A DNA stretch of 57,132 nt, taken from Multifurca ochricompacta. Its lineage: Eukaryota; Basidiomycota; Agaricomycetes; Russulales; Russulaceae. The DNA lies in contig WTXG01000229.1 of NCBI GenBank assembly GCA_022496185.1, positions 1 through 57,132 of the forward strand, given 5' to 3'. The notes under the pieces were generated by a model. That model was not told the origin of the DNA, searched no databases, and saw only the letters and a program-made list of their open reading frames with translations. The position numbers and the translations under genes are program-made. Below, one piece after another: positions 43,468-55,209 of the stretch; position 1 is the first letter of the stretch; the number at the start of each line of letters is the position of its first letter.

Positions 43468-46416
43468 ATCTTTCGACTTTGTAGCAGCCAGGAGACGTTT
43501 GGTATAATGAGAAAGCTAATGACACGTCGTTCGCACGAGGTGTGGGAGAACGTGACACGTGACGTAATCGAAACTTATGGTCGTGGTGCATTCACTCTAA
43601 TGTTTTTAGATTCATGAGCAAGAACCGAGACAGCTATTGGACAACTGGTGCTTTGTGTGAGATATCATGTCCATTGGGTCCATTCTACACGGGAAGTCCG
43701 GTATTCGGCACCCCTGTCTATCTTTTTGATGTTTCATATTGATGGAAGCATCCAGTTATGAGTCTACCGGACCTACCTAATCCCAGCATGCCAGTACGAA
43801 GGTGCCCGACAGTAAGTGCCCATAGGTAGGATGACATGATTGAGCGCAGCACTTCTTCTCGTCCATTTTTTCTAGCTCCGCCGTTGTTTTCATGCTCGTA
43901 GCAGGTTACCGACACTAGTAGTGAGTTTTTTTATGACAAGGCAAAATTTTAAACGGGACTCCCTGAAGACAGTGATCCTCATGCCACCTTGCAACCAAAT
44001 CTGACCTCAAAATAAGTTGCAAGGCTATTATTGTAAGTGCAGTATCACGATCTCGAATGATTTTGTGATCTTCGTCATCAACATCGCCTTCCAGTCTATT
44101 TAGCGAGCCCCGGATTCGGGCCGGGCAATCCCTCTATCCCATTAACAATCAACTTTTCTTTTCTTTGATTTTGCTGTCTGCCATTCCTCTCTCACTTTTC
44201 TGTCTTGTTTAAGTAGCGTGTTGCCGCTGATGGAACCAATATTCTTGAAGGCAAGCTTCACTGGCGAACTTTACTCCCGCTGATTTTAAGAACAGCTCGG
44301 AATGGCTCAGATCTGGATTCTTAGCTCATGGTTATATTCATGCCGCATCATTGTAATGGGAAATAATAGGGCTTTTTTTCCTTGTGTTGGACAGCGACAT
44401 ACTCACCGCCTTGAATCGTTCCTAAACCCCGCCCCCCATCCTTCTCGACCCAGATGAGCAAGGCCTTTATCACATATCGCAACATTCCTCACTCTCGAGT
44501 CGGCATCAACCAGAATCAGTTTCGCGATTCTCTCCTAACTTCTGGCCCACGAGTAAACACGCCATTAGGTGTCTTCATCGCAGATACTTAAACAAGGCAA
44601 GATAGCTGGATGCTGGCCTGTGTGCTACCCAGTACAGCGGCCCCGTTCTCATGACGCAACTCTGCCTCCTACAGCACAACTTTATCACCCTAGAGGCTAA
44701 CTGAAAAGGTTCACATGTCAGTTTCCCTCGGACCTCTGGCCTATAATTCACCCCGCAGCTGTAATTCCGCTGCGCGCTCATGGGCCACATAGCTGGCTGT
44801 CGCAAATAACGGGATCGTATACTCCGAAGGCGGTAACAAAGTTGTGAGGCCGCCCGAATACTTAATCTCTGTCGTAGTGGAGATTTTTTGTCTTTGCTAA
44901 AGACGGTCGAACGGATTATTTTATCACTATTACTTTTCGTGTCATAGGGAAATCTTCCTACCGACGCGTGCTGCGATGCCTAGGACTACTAGATCCGACC
45001 CAAATCTCGAGAGGGGTGTGTGTGTCATAGTTTGGTTCGAATTCAGCTCGCTCGGGTATTTGTGACACAAGTCGGTATCTGCGGGGCGTGGACCTCTTGA
45101 CTCAGATTCTGCAATATCGTTCGTGCTGTAAGACTGAGAGTAAACGGAGAACGTTTGATGAAATGACAAACGTAACAATCCACCGCATCGCCCCCACCAC
45201 CCTTGCACTACTCGTTTTGGCCCAAGTAGCCTGACCGAACAGGGTCTACGTGTTCTCGTGTTCTCACTCAGCCGTAGCACACTCGAGGTCTGAGAGTCAT
45301 TACGTCCAGCGTTGACTAGAGGGCACTACCAGTGATGCGAGATCCCCTATTGCACGCCCCTCTGGAAAACAGAATCCTCGTTGGGTAGGGTAGGTTTCGA
45401 TTCTGACTGCTAGTGGAACAGGGAACAGCGTTCCAGAATATTCTTCGATCAATGTTTCTTCACTTCCAACGGGAGGAGAAAAAGCATGCCTCGGTCGACG
45501 ATGGACAGCGATAGGGGTGTATTGCATTCACTATTGATAGCTATGTGATTGTACTTCGAGTCGAGAGAAGTCGTTTGAAGTGCGCAAGGGTATCCTCATC
45601 GTCCTTACCGTTGACTATTCTGGTGACTACTGTTTATCAATTAATAACCGAAGGCTGAAACAAGACTTGACTGATGGGTAGAGGTAGGGGCTGTTAGAGA
45701 CGACACGGAAAACGAAAACTGGGGGCCTCATGATATGGCTATGTCGCAGCAAGGGAGCGAAGTGTAGCTCGGGACGAACTCAAGAGAGAGCTCAGATAGT
45801 GATTTGACGCATTCGTTCCAGGTTGCAGTGGTTTCAGATTTACTTGTAACTGGAAGCGAAGCAAAGAACGAGAGCTCGAGTTGAGTTTGATGAGCTTGAT
45901 GTGCGAGTTGAAGGACAAGGTAAATCTGACAGTATACAAGATCGCATTGTATGCAGGACTGTCATAGTACCAATAGCATTGATGCGTTCGTAGTGAATTC
46001 CAGTAATGACGAGGCAGCGCACCTGTTTCATGGGTGGGATCCAACAGATACACAGGGGAGGCTAGGTTACCTTGACCATGTGCGTTCTGTGGCTGCGTGT
46101 CGGACAGAGGTGTAAGGACCGAATCAGCGGCAACAAGTGGTAAGCGACATCGGTACAGCGATGGAATAACCTTGTCATGGTAAGATATACCATTTAAAAG
46201 CAAAAGCAAATCGCCGAGCCTAACAGACTTGCACCCTCTGGCAGGTGGCATGGGAGCCGGTAACACGGCTCAGCTGACATGATCTCACAAAGCAAGCAAA
46301 GCCCACCCGTCAACCCAACCGTCAAACCAACTGGGCCCTCTCATCACCGCCCACGACGACAACGACAACGACGACGGAATAAACGGTAGTAAGAGGCGAC
46401 AATTAGCTCTCCAGCG
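43468..46416. other. gene-poor 2.9 kb between NLR and methyltransferase genes
   Basis: No frame with recognisable protein features; the longest (about 175 codons, minus, 45,739-46,266) has no domain, odd composition and no supporting splice context. CpG content is normal here, unlike the region left of 42,030. The first few hundred bases should hold the NLR promoter and the last few hundred that of the methyltransferase gene. Nothing else seen. Confidence 0.6.
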
Positions 46417-47983
46417 ATGCTTCTCCCCCGCCGTCACCCGCGCTTCTCTTTCCTCCTCGCCTCCCTCCTTACCATCTCCCTTCTCCTTTTGCTTCCCCGC
46501 TCACCCCTAGCAGCATTTCAACCCTCTTCTACCCCGCCAAATCGATCACTCAGACCCTCCGCAGCTAATGAAGGGCTCGCTGCGAAGGTACGACGCTCTG
46601 AACGCTCCTATCAGAAGATGCTGCGTGGGCGCGATGCCCTCATTTCAAAAGTTGGACCCACACCACGTTACGTGGCTCTGTGAGTCCGATTTTGCCCCTC
46701 GGTTTCGCAGGTGGTTTCGTTCTGACACAGGACAGCTTTCCACCAGACAAGGAACCATGGCCGCCATATACCGTTTGTAAGTATTTTTGTTGCTTTTAAA
46801 AACAAAAAACAAAAAACAAAGCAAAAAAAAAACACCCTCTCAAATAACCCTCACTAATTTGTCGTTGTCAGGGGATTTTTTTCCACCCGCATTTTCCTGC
46901 CCACACGAACTGGAACGTATAGGAGCACTTGGTGACGGTGGGAAATGGGTCTGTGGATTATCTCGACTACAAGAAAAAGAGAATTGTGTGGTTTATTCAG
47001 TCGGTACGCCTGATTGTCCCTCCCCCCCTACCCCCAACCCCTCTTTCCATTGTCCACCTTTTGATTCCGCTTGCTTCTTCAGGATCCCCGGCAGATGCTT
47101 CTTTCGAAGCTGAATTACTCGCTCGAACTCGCCATTGCCAACTTTTTGTGTTCGATCACACCGCGTCAGGCCTACCGCGAGCCCTCTCATCCCCTGCCTC
47201 CCTGCCGACTGCGCTCAGCGAGTTTTATGCTCCATTGGACGTGTCCGCTTATGATGACAGGCGAGAATATTGGGACTCACGAGGCACAGCGCAACGTGCT
47301 CATTTCAAACGATACCGCGTTGCCGGATATGATGCTCAGGCGACGAATGATTCTCCAAAAACTCACACCCTTGAATCGCTTATGCGTCAAAATGGTGCGT
47401 GATGTCCTGTTTCTGTCCCCCCCTCCCCCTCTCTAAGCCTTCGCGTCGCACGGTTTTCGTCCTCAATTTTTGTTACTACTCAAACGCAGGGCATACACAC
47501 ATTGACATATTGAAGATCGACCTCGAAGGCTGGGAATTCGACACACTTACCGCTTTCCTGATACCCAGCATGGAATATAGCGCCGAAAAACCACGAGTGG
47601 CGCCGGTGTCGGAAATGTTACTCGAGTTGCACTTGTGGAATCGCGAATTCTTGGATTTACTCAACTGGTGGACCGTCCTGGAGCGCGCAGGGCTGCGGGC
47701 AGTAGCGCGGGAGCCCAACTTGGTGTATCAGAACTATAATCGTCTGCAGGGTGCAGAACTCGCTGAGGTGAGTTGCCGTCATCAAATGAGATAGATGTAT
47801 GTAAATTTTAGGTGCTGACTGGTGCGGCAGTACACGTTCCTCAACGTGGCGATACCCAACGTGTTTATTTCCGATGATAACCACACGTCATCATCTCCGC
47901 TTTCACCGCCCGCACGTGGACCGCCAGAACCTGCTGAACCTCCTGTGGCACCTATTCATGAAGACGACGAACAAATACGCTGA
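46417..47983 (+). CDS. membrane-anchored FkbM/Methyltransf_24-type methyltransferase-like protein
   Basis: An N-terminal signal anchor (FLLASLLTISLLLLL, residues about 12-26) is followed by a stem and a globular domain: DFFPPAFSCPHELERIGALG, DGGKWVCG (the SAM-binding-like GDGGKW), YSVG, FVFDHTASG and the FkbM-like ILKIDLEGWEF (about 47,509-47,541). The topology suggests a Golgi or ER lumenal enzyme acting on a sugar or protein; the substrate is unknown. Introns: about 46,776-46,871, 47,002-47,082, 47,393-47,489 and 47,768-47,831 are clear GT-AG with matching phases; the first, near 46,675-46,720, has an uncertain donor (GTGGCT after CGTTAC keeps the frame). The stop at 47,981-47,983 follows an acidic tail. 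Confidence 0.8.
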
Positions 47984-48366
47984 CCGGCGGTATTGAGACG
48001 TCTGCCATGTCATGGGTGGGAAAACGTTTGTGAAAACCTTGGTTTTAGAGCTACTGATACGGATGTATATATGAACGTTGTGCAGTTGGGATCTCGTTGC
48101 ATGCATGTAGTTGATTACCGTACACGGCTACCCACACGACCACACCTCTGCCGAAAAATGCCGGGATGTAGTGTCGTGCCCCTGATACCCACATATACTC
48201 ACATTAGGCCTGGAAGGCTGATGGCCCATATATAAATAAGTTATGAAAAAAATCGGGATCGTTGAATCATTGTCAAGTCGTGTGAGAACATGTAAGCATC
48301 AACAGATAGTCCGAGGGGTCGCTACCCACTCCCCCCAATAACAAAGGCGCACACAAACAAAACGAC

Positions 48367-49320
48367 TCATGCTTGAGCGACGTGCGTAACGCCAAATTCG
48401 ACAATAGGTGGCCCGCTATTGCTACGGTGTAAGGTCCCACGGGGAGGGGGGACGGGCATTGAGATGAGAACTGCCAAGTGGACAGGAGCAGAGGGCAGCG
48501 CCGGTAAGAGGGGGAGAGCGGGTGGGTCATTTAATGCGGGCGTTAACGGGGGATTTGAGGGCCGGCGGCCGGGGCCGCTGATTAATGATGAGATGCGCCG
48601 CAGTCGTGATCTCCATGAGGTGGACCGAGACCAAGAAGTCAGATCATCATCGGGCGTATTAGGAGTCGGAGTCGCGTCGGGCACAAGTGTTGCACCCGCT
48701 ATTGGCTAATCCATGGAAGCGGGCATAAACAATGGGCAAAGGGGGTGTGTTGTAAAGAAGTGGAAAAAGAAAGAAAAAAAAAAAAAACGCACGAATATGT
48801 CTGCCCACCCTTTTTCAACATGAGAAACATCTAGCGGTAAAGGCGATGAGAGATGCGCTTCCCACAGTACCGGTTTTGGCGCTAGAGGACCATCGATCTT
48901 TCGGCCGTTACGGGTACTCGGTGGTACGTACGTTCCTGCGGCGATGGCAGCGAGAACGGCAGCGTTGCGTCGACGGCGAAGACGTACGGAACGCGCAACG
49001 AGGATTCCGAAGATCACAAAGAGTAGTGAAAGGGTGGCTGTGGCATCATCAAATCCAATCAGACTACGGCAGGAGGGGAGGGAAAAGGAAGGAGGGAGGG
49101 AGGGAAAGGGGCTAACCGACAAAGGTGTACACTTGAGGTTGAAGATAGGGTTAGTATGAGGAGAACGTAGTGATAGGGACAAGGACATACGGTAGAGGGA
49201 TGTGGGAGGGTTATTGCCTGGCCCTAAGATACCTGGTGTCGACCCCGAGTTCGAAGGAGCGGGCCCGGGCGAAAAGGAAGATGTCGGGGGAGAGGGTGGG
49301 GATGATGATGGTGTAGACAT
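48367..49320 (-). CDS. small single-pass membrane protein, unknown function
   Basis: It opens with a Ser/Pro-rich N-terminus (MSTPSSSPPSPPTSSFSPGP), then, after an intron, one hydrophobic segment (LSLLFVIFGILVA, about 49,025-49,065) followed by an Arg-rich stop-transfer run (RSVRLRRRR). A cytosolic part contains KPVLWEAHLSS and a final exon (48,367-48,715) rich in Pro/Ser and Arg. The intron between 48,716 and about 48,803 (GTGCGT...ATTAG) keeps phase; the first intron (about 49,058-49,190) has a good GTATGT donor but I could not fix an acceptor that keeps the frame. It converges with the methyltransferase gene, tails 383 bp apart. No known domain recognised. Confidence 0.6.
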
Positions 49321-49507
49321 GGGTTGAAAATGTGTACAGCACCAAGAAGTTGTATAGCCCGGGTGTGAAACGCTGCGCGCGAGGTCTTGTCTTAAAGCCC
49401 CCAGCCCCTTCCCTTCCTCCTCTCTCCCTTGTGGGTTTCGGGTGAATCGGGACGGGGACGAGACTGAGAACTGAACTGGACTGGAAGGATTTACAATTAC
49501 AATTAAA

Positions 49508-50067
49508 TTAATCCATCATTACATAAGCAGCAGAATACCCATGACGACACATCCCAAATGACATGACATGTGACATATGTTCATGTAACACTGCCACTGC
49601 CCACTGTAACTCTTTGCCCACTACGAAACCCGGTTCTACTATTCCCACGTAAGTGTGCCTGCAGAGCAGAGAATTCAAGACGTCTATCATATCATGAAGG
49701 GAGACGGGTCCGATAGATGATCCTTACCGAGCTTGATCGCGAATGGCATTGTTGCTCCCTCCTTTAACGAGGACACATACAAATGGCGTAGTGTCGCATT
49801 CACCCTTGCCCAAGATCCTCTATCAATAATCGTCTTATTGTGGAAGAGGTCCCGTGTACGATTGTCGACGGGCACTTGACAACCCGCGAGGGAAACTACG
49901 ATTTGATGATATCCAAAGCGTTCACTTATATCTTTCCACTGGGACTTGGAGCTGATAACTCCACTGAATAATGGTGACTTGAGCTCCCACCAGAAGACGT
50001 CGTGGTTATTGGGAGTGGTGATGTGGGGGTCTGGCGAAGGAGCGCGTGGTTGATTGTTGTCAGGCAT
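49508..50067 (-). CDS. unknown 156-residue protein, two exons
   Basis: Exon 1 is 49,728-50,067 (MPDNNQPRAPSPDP..., then VFWWELKSPLFSGVISSKSQ and LAGCQVPVDNRTRDLF). The intron GTAAGG...AATAG (49,639-49,727) joins in phase to exon 2, 49,508-49,638 (EPGFVVGKELQWAVAVLHEH). The total of 471 nt is 157 codons including the stop. No signal peptide or membrane segment is visible. It is divergently arranged with the glycosyltransferase-like gene, with about 130 bp between the proposed starts. I do not recognise a family. Confidence 0.6.
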
Positions 50068-50196
50068 GTTAGTGGTTGTTTTCTGGTGGTATAGGTGGTA
50101 TAGGTGGTATGGTATATATATTATATTAGGGGCCCCTATGTGTTGTACAACCTCACGCACGTGTCTATGTTTCTCTCTATCTTCTTTCTTCTCTTC
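50068..50196. promoter_or_regulatory. short divergent promoter region
   Basis: About 130 bp separate two divergent start codons. It contains four GGTGGTAT(A)-type repeats (50,085-50,115) and a TATATATATTATATTA stretch (50,112-50,130), likely a shared core promoter. Confidence 0.5.
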
Positions 50197-51837
50197 ATGG
50201 CCTATCACTCTCACACCGTGCGCTTATATCGGAGAAAAAGAAATCTTTGCTGCTTATTCTTTTTGCTATTCGTCGGTTCTATCACTTGTCTCATCTTGGC
50301 TCTCTTTCTCCCTTCATGCACTCCCAGAGTCACTTTTATCAGCGGCGGCACTCTTCCTGATGACGATTTAATTACCTTACAAGTGGTAGGTCCGTCATCC
50401 AGAAGATTATTCAAATGGAATGCTAGCGAAAAATATCTTGCCTACCTTCCTCATAGCGGTTTCCACAACCAACGCATCGCACTTGAAAACGCCCTCGTCC
50501 TTGCTCGCCTTCTCAATAGAACGCTTTTAATGCCACCAGCGCGACTGGGAAAGGACCTCATTAGTTATCACAAGTTCGACGATCTCCATCGTCTCCTGAT
50601 TCACTCGGGAAAGCAGGGCTTACTTCACTGTCCAAGGGCCATCTCACGCCGCGGCGTCTCTCCTTCTCCTCCTTCTCCTTCTCCTCCTCCTGAGTGTTGG
50701 GGCTATTTTGACTACACACATGTTTCCTGGGACTGGCTTTTCGATCTCTCATCGATCGCCGCTGAGCAGCCTCTTTTTCACCACGAGACCTTTACCTATC
50801 CTTGGCTTGAGAACCCGCCCCCGGACGCTGGCACATTTAAGCTCAGAGATCAGACAGCGTATGACTTTCGTTTTGTAGATCATGTGCCTGCCGCCAATGC
50901 GCGGCCACATCCGCGCTATCGTACTTCATACCCGATCTCATTGCTTGCCGCCTCTGACGCACAACTCATCCAGCTTGGGACACTCTTTGGGTCGTCCCGA
51001 CTCCACCTTACGAAACGCAGGAATATCGCAATGCGTACCGCCATCCGTGAGCGCATGGCAATTGCCAATCCTTATCTGCGTGCCGCATCTCTGGCAGTCG
51101 CAAACGCGCTCGGGGGTCAGGATACATTCCTCGCGGCGCACGTGCGGCTATCGAACGGCCCGTTCCGTGCGCTACGTGAACAAACCGTACGCTCGATCTG
51201 GTATCGACTGGTCGCGTGCGCGCTCAATATCAATGGTAGTAGTGATAGCGGTACAGAAGAGGTGTATACGCTCGAGCGTCGTCTGGTACCGACCGACGCG
51301 GAGTTCCCCCCACCACCCGACTTGAGTGTGAGTCTACGCGTCAATCACGCGCGACTACCAACTTCTGGATCTACAAGGCTAGTACCGGTACTTGATGCTA
51401 TGCCCCCCATGAACATGAACATGAACAGCGGCAGTAGCACTGTGCGCGTCATCAAGTGCGCGGGAAAACCGCATGAAGAGAGCGAACTGGCCCCGCTGAA
51501 CGTACCGCTATTCGTCGCTACTGACATCGAGGAGGAAGGGGACGTACAGGATTCTCTCGCACCTCTGCGAGCGGCGTTTCCGTGCATGGTATTGTTGCGA
51601 GATTTAGCCACCATGGAGGTGGGGACGTCTCTGCTGCGCGAGGTGCGCGTTTTGGATCAACTGGTGAATGCGGAGGATGGAGTACGGCTTGGGCCGTTTC
51701 TGGCGCCTTTATTGGATGCTGGGGTTGCGGCGCGAGCATGGGCGGTCGTGGGTACGGAAGGGAGTACGTTCAGTACATACGTCGAGGATTTGTTGTGGCC
51801 ACGGGAACATGGGCGGCAAATTGTGCAACGTGGGTAA
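50197..51837 (+). CDS. O-fucosyltransferase-like type II membrane protein
   Basis: An intronless frame. A short cytosolic tail (residues 1-15) precedes a hydrophobic signal anchor (CCLFFLLFVGSITCLILALF), then a lumenal domain. The opening SGFHNQRIALENALVLARLL with NRTLLMPPA is the classic N-terminal signature of fungal O-fucosyltransferase/GT68-like proteins (substrate-site loop after a conserved GFHNQ/GGxNNQ). Later FLAAHVRLSNGPFR (about 51,128-51,170) corresponds to the conserved H-x-R motif. The C-terminal ATDIEEEG and VGTEGSTFSTY segments are usual for the fold. Start choice: ATG at 50,197 has a good context (TTCATGG); in-frame ATGs at 50,104 and 50,167 are alternatives. Likely Golgi; acceptor unknown. 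Confidence 0.78.
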   Translation: MAYHSHTVRLYRRKRNLCCLFFLLFVGSITCLILALFLPSCTPRVTFISGGTLPDDDLITLQVVGPSSRRLFKWNASEKYLAYLPHSGFHNQRIALENALVLARLLNRTLLMPPARLGKDLISYHKFDDLHRLLIHSGKQGLLHCPRAISRRGVSPSPPSPSPPPECWGYFDYTHVSWDWLFDLSSIAAEQPLFHHETFTYPWLENPPPDAGTFKLRDQTAYDFRFVDHVPAANARPHPRYRTSYPISLLAASDAQLIQLGTLFGSSRLHLTKRRNIAMRTAIRERMAIANPYLRAASLAVANALGGQDTFLAAHVRLSNGPFRALREQTVRSIWYRLVACALNINGSSDSGTEEVYTLERRLVPTDAEFPPPPDLSVSLRVNHARLPTSGSTRLVPVLDAMPPMNMNMNSGSSTVRVIKCAGKPHEESELAPLNVPLFVATDIEEEGDVQDSLAPLRAAFPCMVLLRDLATMEVGTSLLREVRVLDQLVNAEDGVRLGPFLAPLLDAGVAARAWAVVGTEGSTFSTYVEDLLWPREHGRQIVQRG

Positions 51838-52883
51838 GGGCGGGGAGGGGGGGGGCGCACGAGGTGGGCACTGGTGGGCCCAACCGTTTGGACACCTACG
51901 CATTTTTTTTGTTTTTGTTTGGTTTGGTTGTTTTGTTTGCAGTTCCGCCGGCAGGGTGTTTTTTATAATTGTAATTGAGACATCGGAAGTAAAATTCCAT
52001 GGCGGTCTTGGCGCGTATCACGAGGGATCATTATTGGTAAGGCCGTGGTGTCGCTTGGTGGCGCCAACCATAAAAAGCGGAAGTGGAATTAAATCCGGTA
52101 TTTGGATACGTACAAGTGAGCGTTCTTTGTTACTGTTACCATCATCATCATCATCATCAAGAGCGCGGTGGATGAGAATAGATAGATATTTGCAGTGGCT
52201 ATCAAGTACTAACACCACCACTAGATAAGTTGTCTTCCATTTTGTGTGCGAGAGTGCGAAAGAGACGCGATTTACGGACGAATTACAATGAATGATTGGT
52301 AAGCACTGAATTGGGTTAAACTTCTGAGTCTAAAATATTCTCACGAGTATTGTGATCCAACCTGAAACTAGTTCTCTCTCTCTCTCCCCGTTGTTGGCGG
52401 CGTATGATGGAGTTGATTGAGATTATTGATAAGAAAGCTAGAAGGATATATCCTATATATAAATATATATATATAACTAGAAATTACATATTTTGCATGT
52501 AAGCGAGTACCCATTTAAACTAAGGCGTTTGGAGTGAGGAGAGGAGAGGAGCGAGAAGGAGCGCGAAATGACTTGTGACCCGCTTTAAAGCCCAAATGTG
52601 GTGTGGATGGTTTTCTTTTAGGTTAGGGAATGTTAACCCATTCATCCTTCCTTCCATCCGTGGACTTTTCATTTCTTTTTACTCTCCTTCTTCTTCTTCC
52701 CCGCCATCTCCTCGATCCTGGGTCATGTCTTTCTCCCTCTTTTTACCTCCCCCCCCGTCCCCCCCTCCCTTCTCTCATTTCTTTCTTCCCCCCCTCTCCC
52801 TCTCCCTCTCCCTCTCCCTCTCCCTCTCCCCTTACCCCCCTCTCGGATGGTGAGGGTATCTCGCTTCCCTCCTTCTCTACGTC
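51838..52883. other. intergenic 1.0 kb with pyrimidine tract
   Basis: No gene seen. It holds a G-run (51,840-51,860), an ATC microsatellite (52,141-52,160), an AT dinucleotide run (52,455-52,480) and a strong C/T tract with (CCCTCT)n at 52,790-52,830 just upstream of the DUF6533 gene start, probably a pyrimidine-rich core promoter as in many basidiomycetes. Confidence 0.65.
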
Positions 52884-54436
52884 ATGCCTTTTCGAGATGC
52901 CCAGCTTCAGGGCTCTTATGATATGGACATGAGCTCAGGTCAGTTCCAATTCACTTCCCCTCCCCCTCACGCACTCTCATAGACTTTATTATCAGTCGCA
53001 GCTCTCACTTTTCTCGTTTGGGACATTTTGATCACGCTAGATCAGGAAGTAGATGCCGTTTGGTCGTGCGTGCAATATTTCTCTCCCTCTCCCCATTTTT
53101 TCATCACCTTGACTTTTTGGTCGTTCATTTCAGAAAGCCTAACAAGTTTTATTCCAAATGGCTTTTCCTCTTTGTCCGCTATTTCGCCGTCGTCATGCAG
53201 ATGTGCGTCTGAGATCCCCTGTCAATGAAATCATCCTCACGTAACCACCATCCTCTTTATCACCCACCCTAAACCCACCACCACCACCACCCCTCACAGT
53301 GCCTTGCTTTTCACCGGTACTCAACTTGCTCTCAATTTTCACTACACCGAGAGCGATTGCATCAAATGGTACATCTTTCAGGAAGTTGGCACTCAGCTCC
53401 TCATAGCAGCCGTCGAGTTTATCCTTTTGATACGCCGTATGCTCATCCCTCCTTCCTTTATTCATCCCTCCCCCAATTACTCATACATATCCCTTGAAGT
53501 ACATGCTCTCTATGATCGCAATCGTAACCTTACTGCAACTCTCTTCTTTCTTTTTTTCGTGGAAAACATCGCCATGATCGTCACACTCATAAAGGTTGTC
53601 TCCGGAGTACGCTTTGACGCTACCTGCACTGTTATACATTCCCCACCAACCCTCCTCATCTTTGCGTATGTTTCTCAATCCTCTTATCCCGCTTTCACGT
53701 CTTAATCTCCTATTCAACAGCGTCGCCTTTGTTGCCTTTGAAACACTCCTATTCATCCTTACCCTCTTCAAGTTCATCGTCGCCCTTCGCAACGGTTGGG
53801 GCCGCACCCCCGTTGTTTACCTTCTCGTACGCGACGGTACATGGGCTTTCGTTCTCATCTTTGGTCCGTCCGCCTTTTCTCTTCTTCCTCTGACTTCTCA
53901 CAGTTTCCCTACTCTTAAAAACTCCAGCCACCCTCTGCGTTAACGCTGGCTTCTATCTTGGTGAGGGTAATTCGTCCAATGCGGCCATTGCATTCCCATG
54001 GCTTCTCTCAATTGAGGCTTTTGCCGGCGCCCGCATCGTGCTTAATCTCCATACTCTCGCTTTCGATGTATCGGCCGACAAGCATGGAACACTGGATAAC
54101 GATGGCACGTTGTCATCTCACATTATTTTCACCACCCATCCTTCCGCCGCCAATCATGCGCGCACGTCTACCGTGCGGTGGGACTGGGGCGGCTTGGGAG
54201 GATACTCATATGATGATCGAAGTGGTCACGCCAGCGGATCTGGTAGTCGAAGCGGTGGCACAGGCACAGGTACGGTCAGTGAGAGTTACGAGATGACTTG
54301 GGTCGCGAACGGTACCGGTAGTGACAGGAGTGGCACGGGCATCCATAAACACTGCCGAGGGGCTAGTTTGTCTGCATCCAACTACACCAGCCCAACCACG
54401 CGCTCGGCCATCTATTTAGAAGGAGAAGCAATTTGA
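52884..54436 (+). CDS. DUF6533 seven-helix membrane protein
   Basis: This multi-exon gene starts ATGCCTTTTCGAGATGCC at 52,884. Exons give, in order: LTFLVWDILITLDQEVDAVW (the DUF6533 N-terminal motif), KPNKFYSKWLFLFVRYFAVV, LLFTGTQLALNF, EVGTQLLIAAVEFILLIR, then HALYDRN (conserved after helix 4), LFFLFFVENIAMIVTLIKVV, FVAFETLLFILTLFKFIVAL and DGTWAFVLIF, followed by the last helix and a hydrophilic Ser/Gly-rich tail to the stop at 54,434. Six introns with GT-AG borders fit (about 52,939-52,996, 53,071-53,130, 53,202-53,299, 53,438-53,499, 53,665-53,721 and 53,873-53,929). Function of this expanded basidiomycete family is unknown; it is receptor-like in topology only. Confidence 0.82.
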
Positions 54437-55209
54437 GATTGTAGGTGAGAGCTCGCAGTCGAGCGAGCAGCTTTTTTTTTTTGGGGCTTTGGTGTGTCTT
54501 ATGTCTTGCACTTCTGTGATGAAGATCCGGCTGATGTACTTTGTCTTTGCAGGTCTGTTGTCAGCGGCAGTTCTTTCAGCTCGCTATCCCGTGTCTGTTC
54601 CCCACTGGGTCTAAGAGCCGCCATAAGAGCGCGCCAACAATGTAGCCGTGGCGGTCCTCACATTATCCGTTGAGGTGACCGCGATCGCGGGTCCGGCCCC
54701 TGGAGCTCGGCTCATCAAGCTTGCACAGCAGAAAAAACCCATTAAGCCACAAGAGGTTTTGGGAATAAAACTGGCATCATGAGCTTCACGGCGTGGGCGT
54801 GAGAAAGGGAGAGTAAAAAGGGTTGCTACGTACTAGGCTAGCACCCACCATCATGACCCTTATAGTTACTCTTATAATACCAGCGTTATCCCTCGTAAAG
54901 CGCGCTAAAGGCATTCTTGTCTACCTGTCAAATCGCGACGTCTCTACATCCCCTCCTGTTACAGACAAAAAATACTAAGGCTTTTGTTCGCACTGCTGTC
55001 ATCGAATGTCGCTTTGGCCTTGGCAACGCTTATACAAGATGGTAGACAATAGTTCGCCTCCATGAACTCGAGTTCGTGTGTGGCACAGTTGGCAAGTACA
55101 AGGGGACCTCTAAACGCCGAGTTTTTTTTGCATTTAATGAGCGATGGCTAATCTATTAATCACATACAGAATAACCGAACCTCCCCCCAAACACACACGC
55201 CACTTGCCA
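54437..55209. other. intergenic 0.77 kb
   Basis: No coding or RNA feature seen. Contains a T-run (54,472-54,482), perhaps in the 3' region of the DUF6533 transcript, and the promoter of the proline-rich gene. Confidence 0.5.

Noticed and set aside
45739..46266. 175-codon frame on the minus strand
   Set aside because: No domain, signal, or splice context; composition looks like chance in a gene-poor stretch.
48846..49159. plus-strand frames opposite the small membrane protein
   Set aside because: Shadows of the minus-strand Arg-rich and pyrimidine-rich coding or intron sequence.
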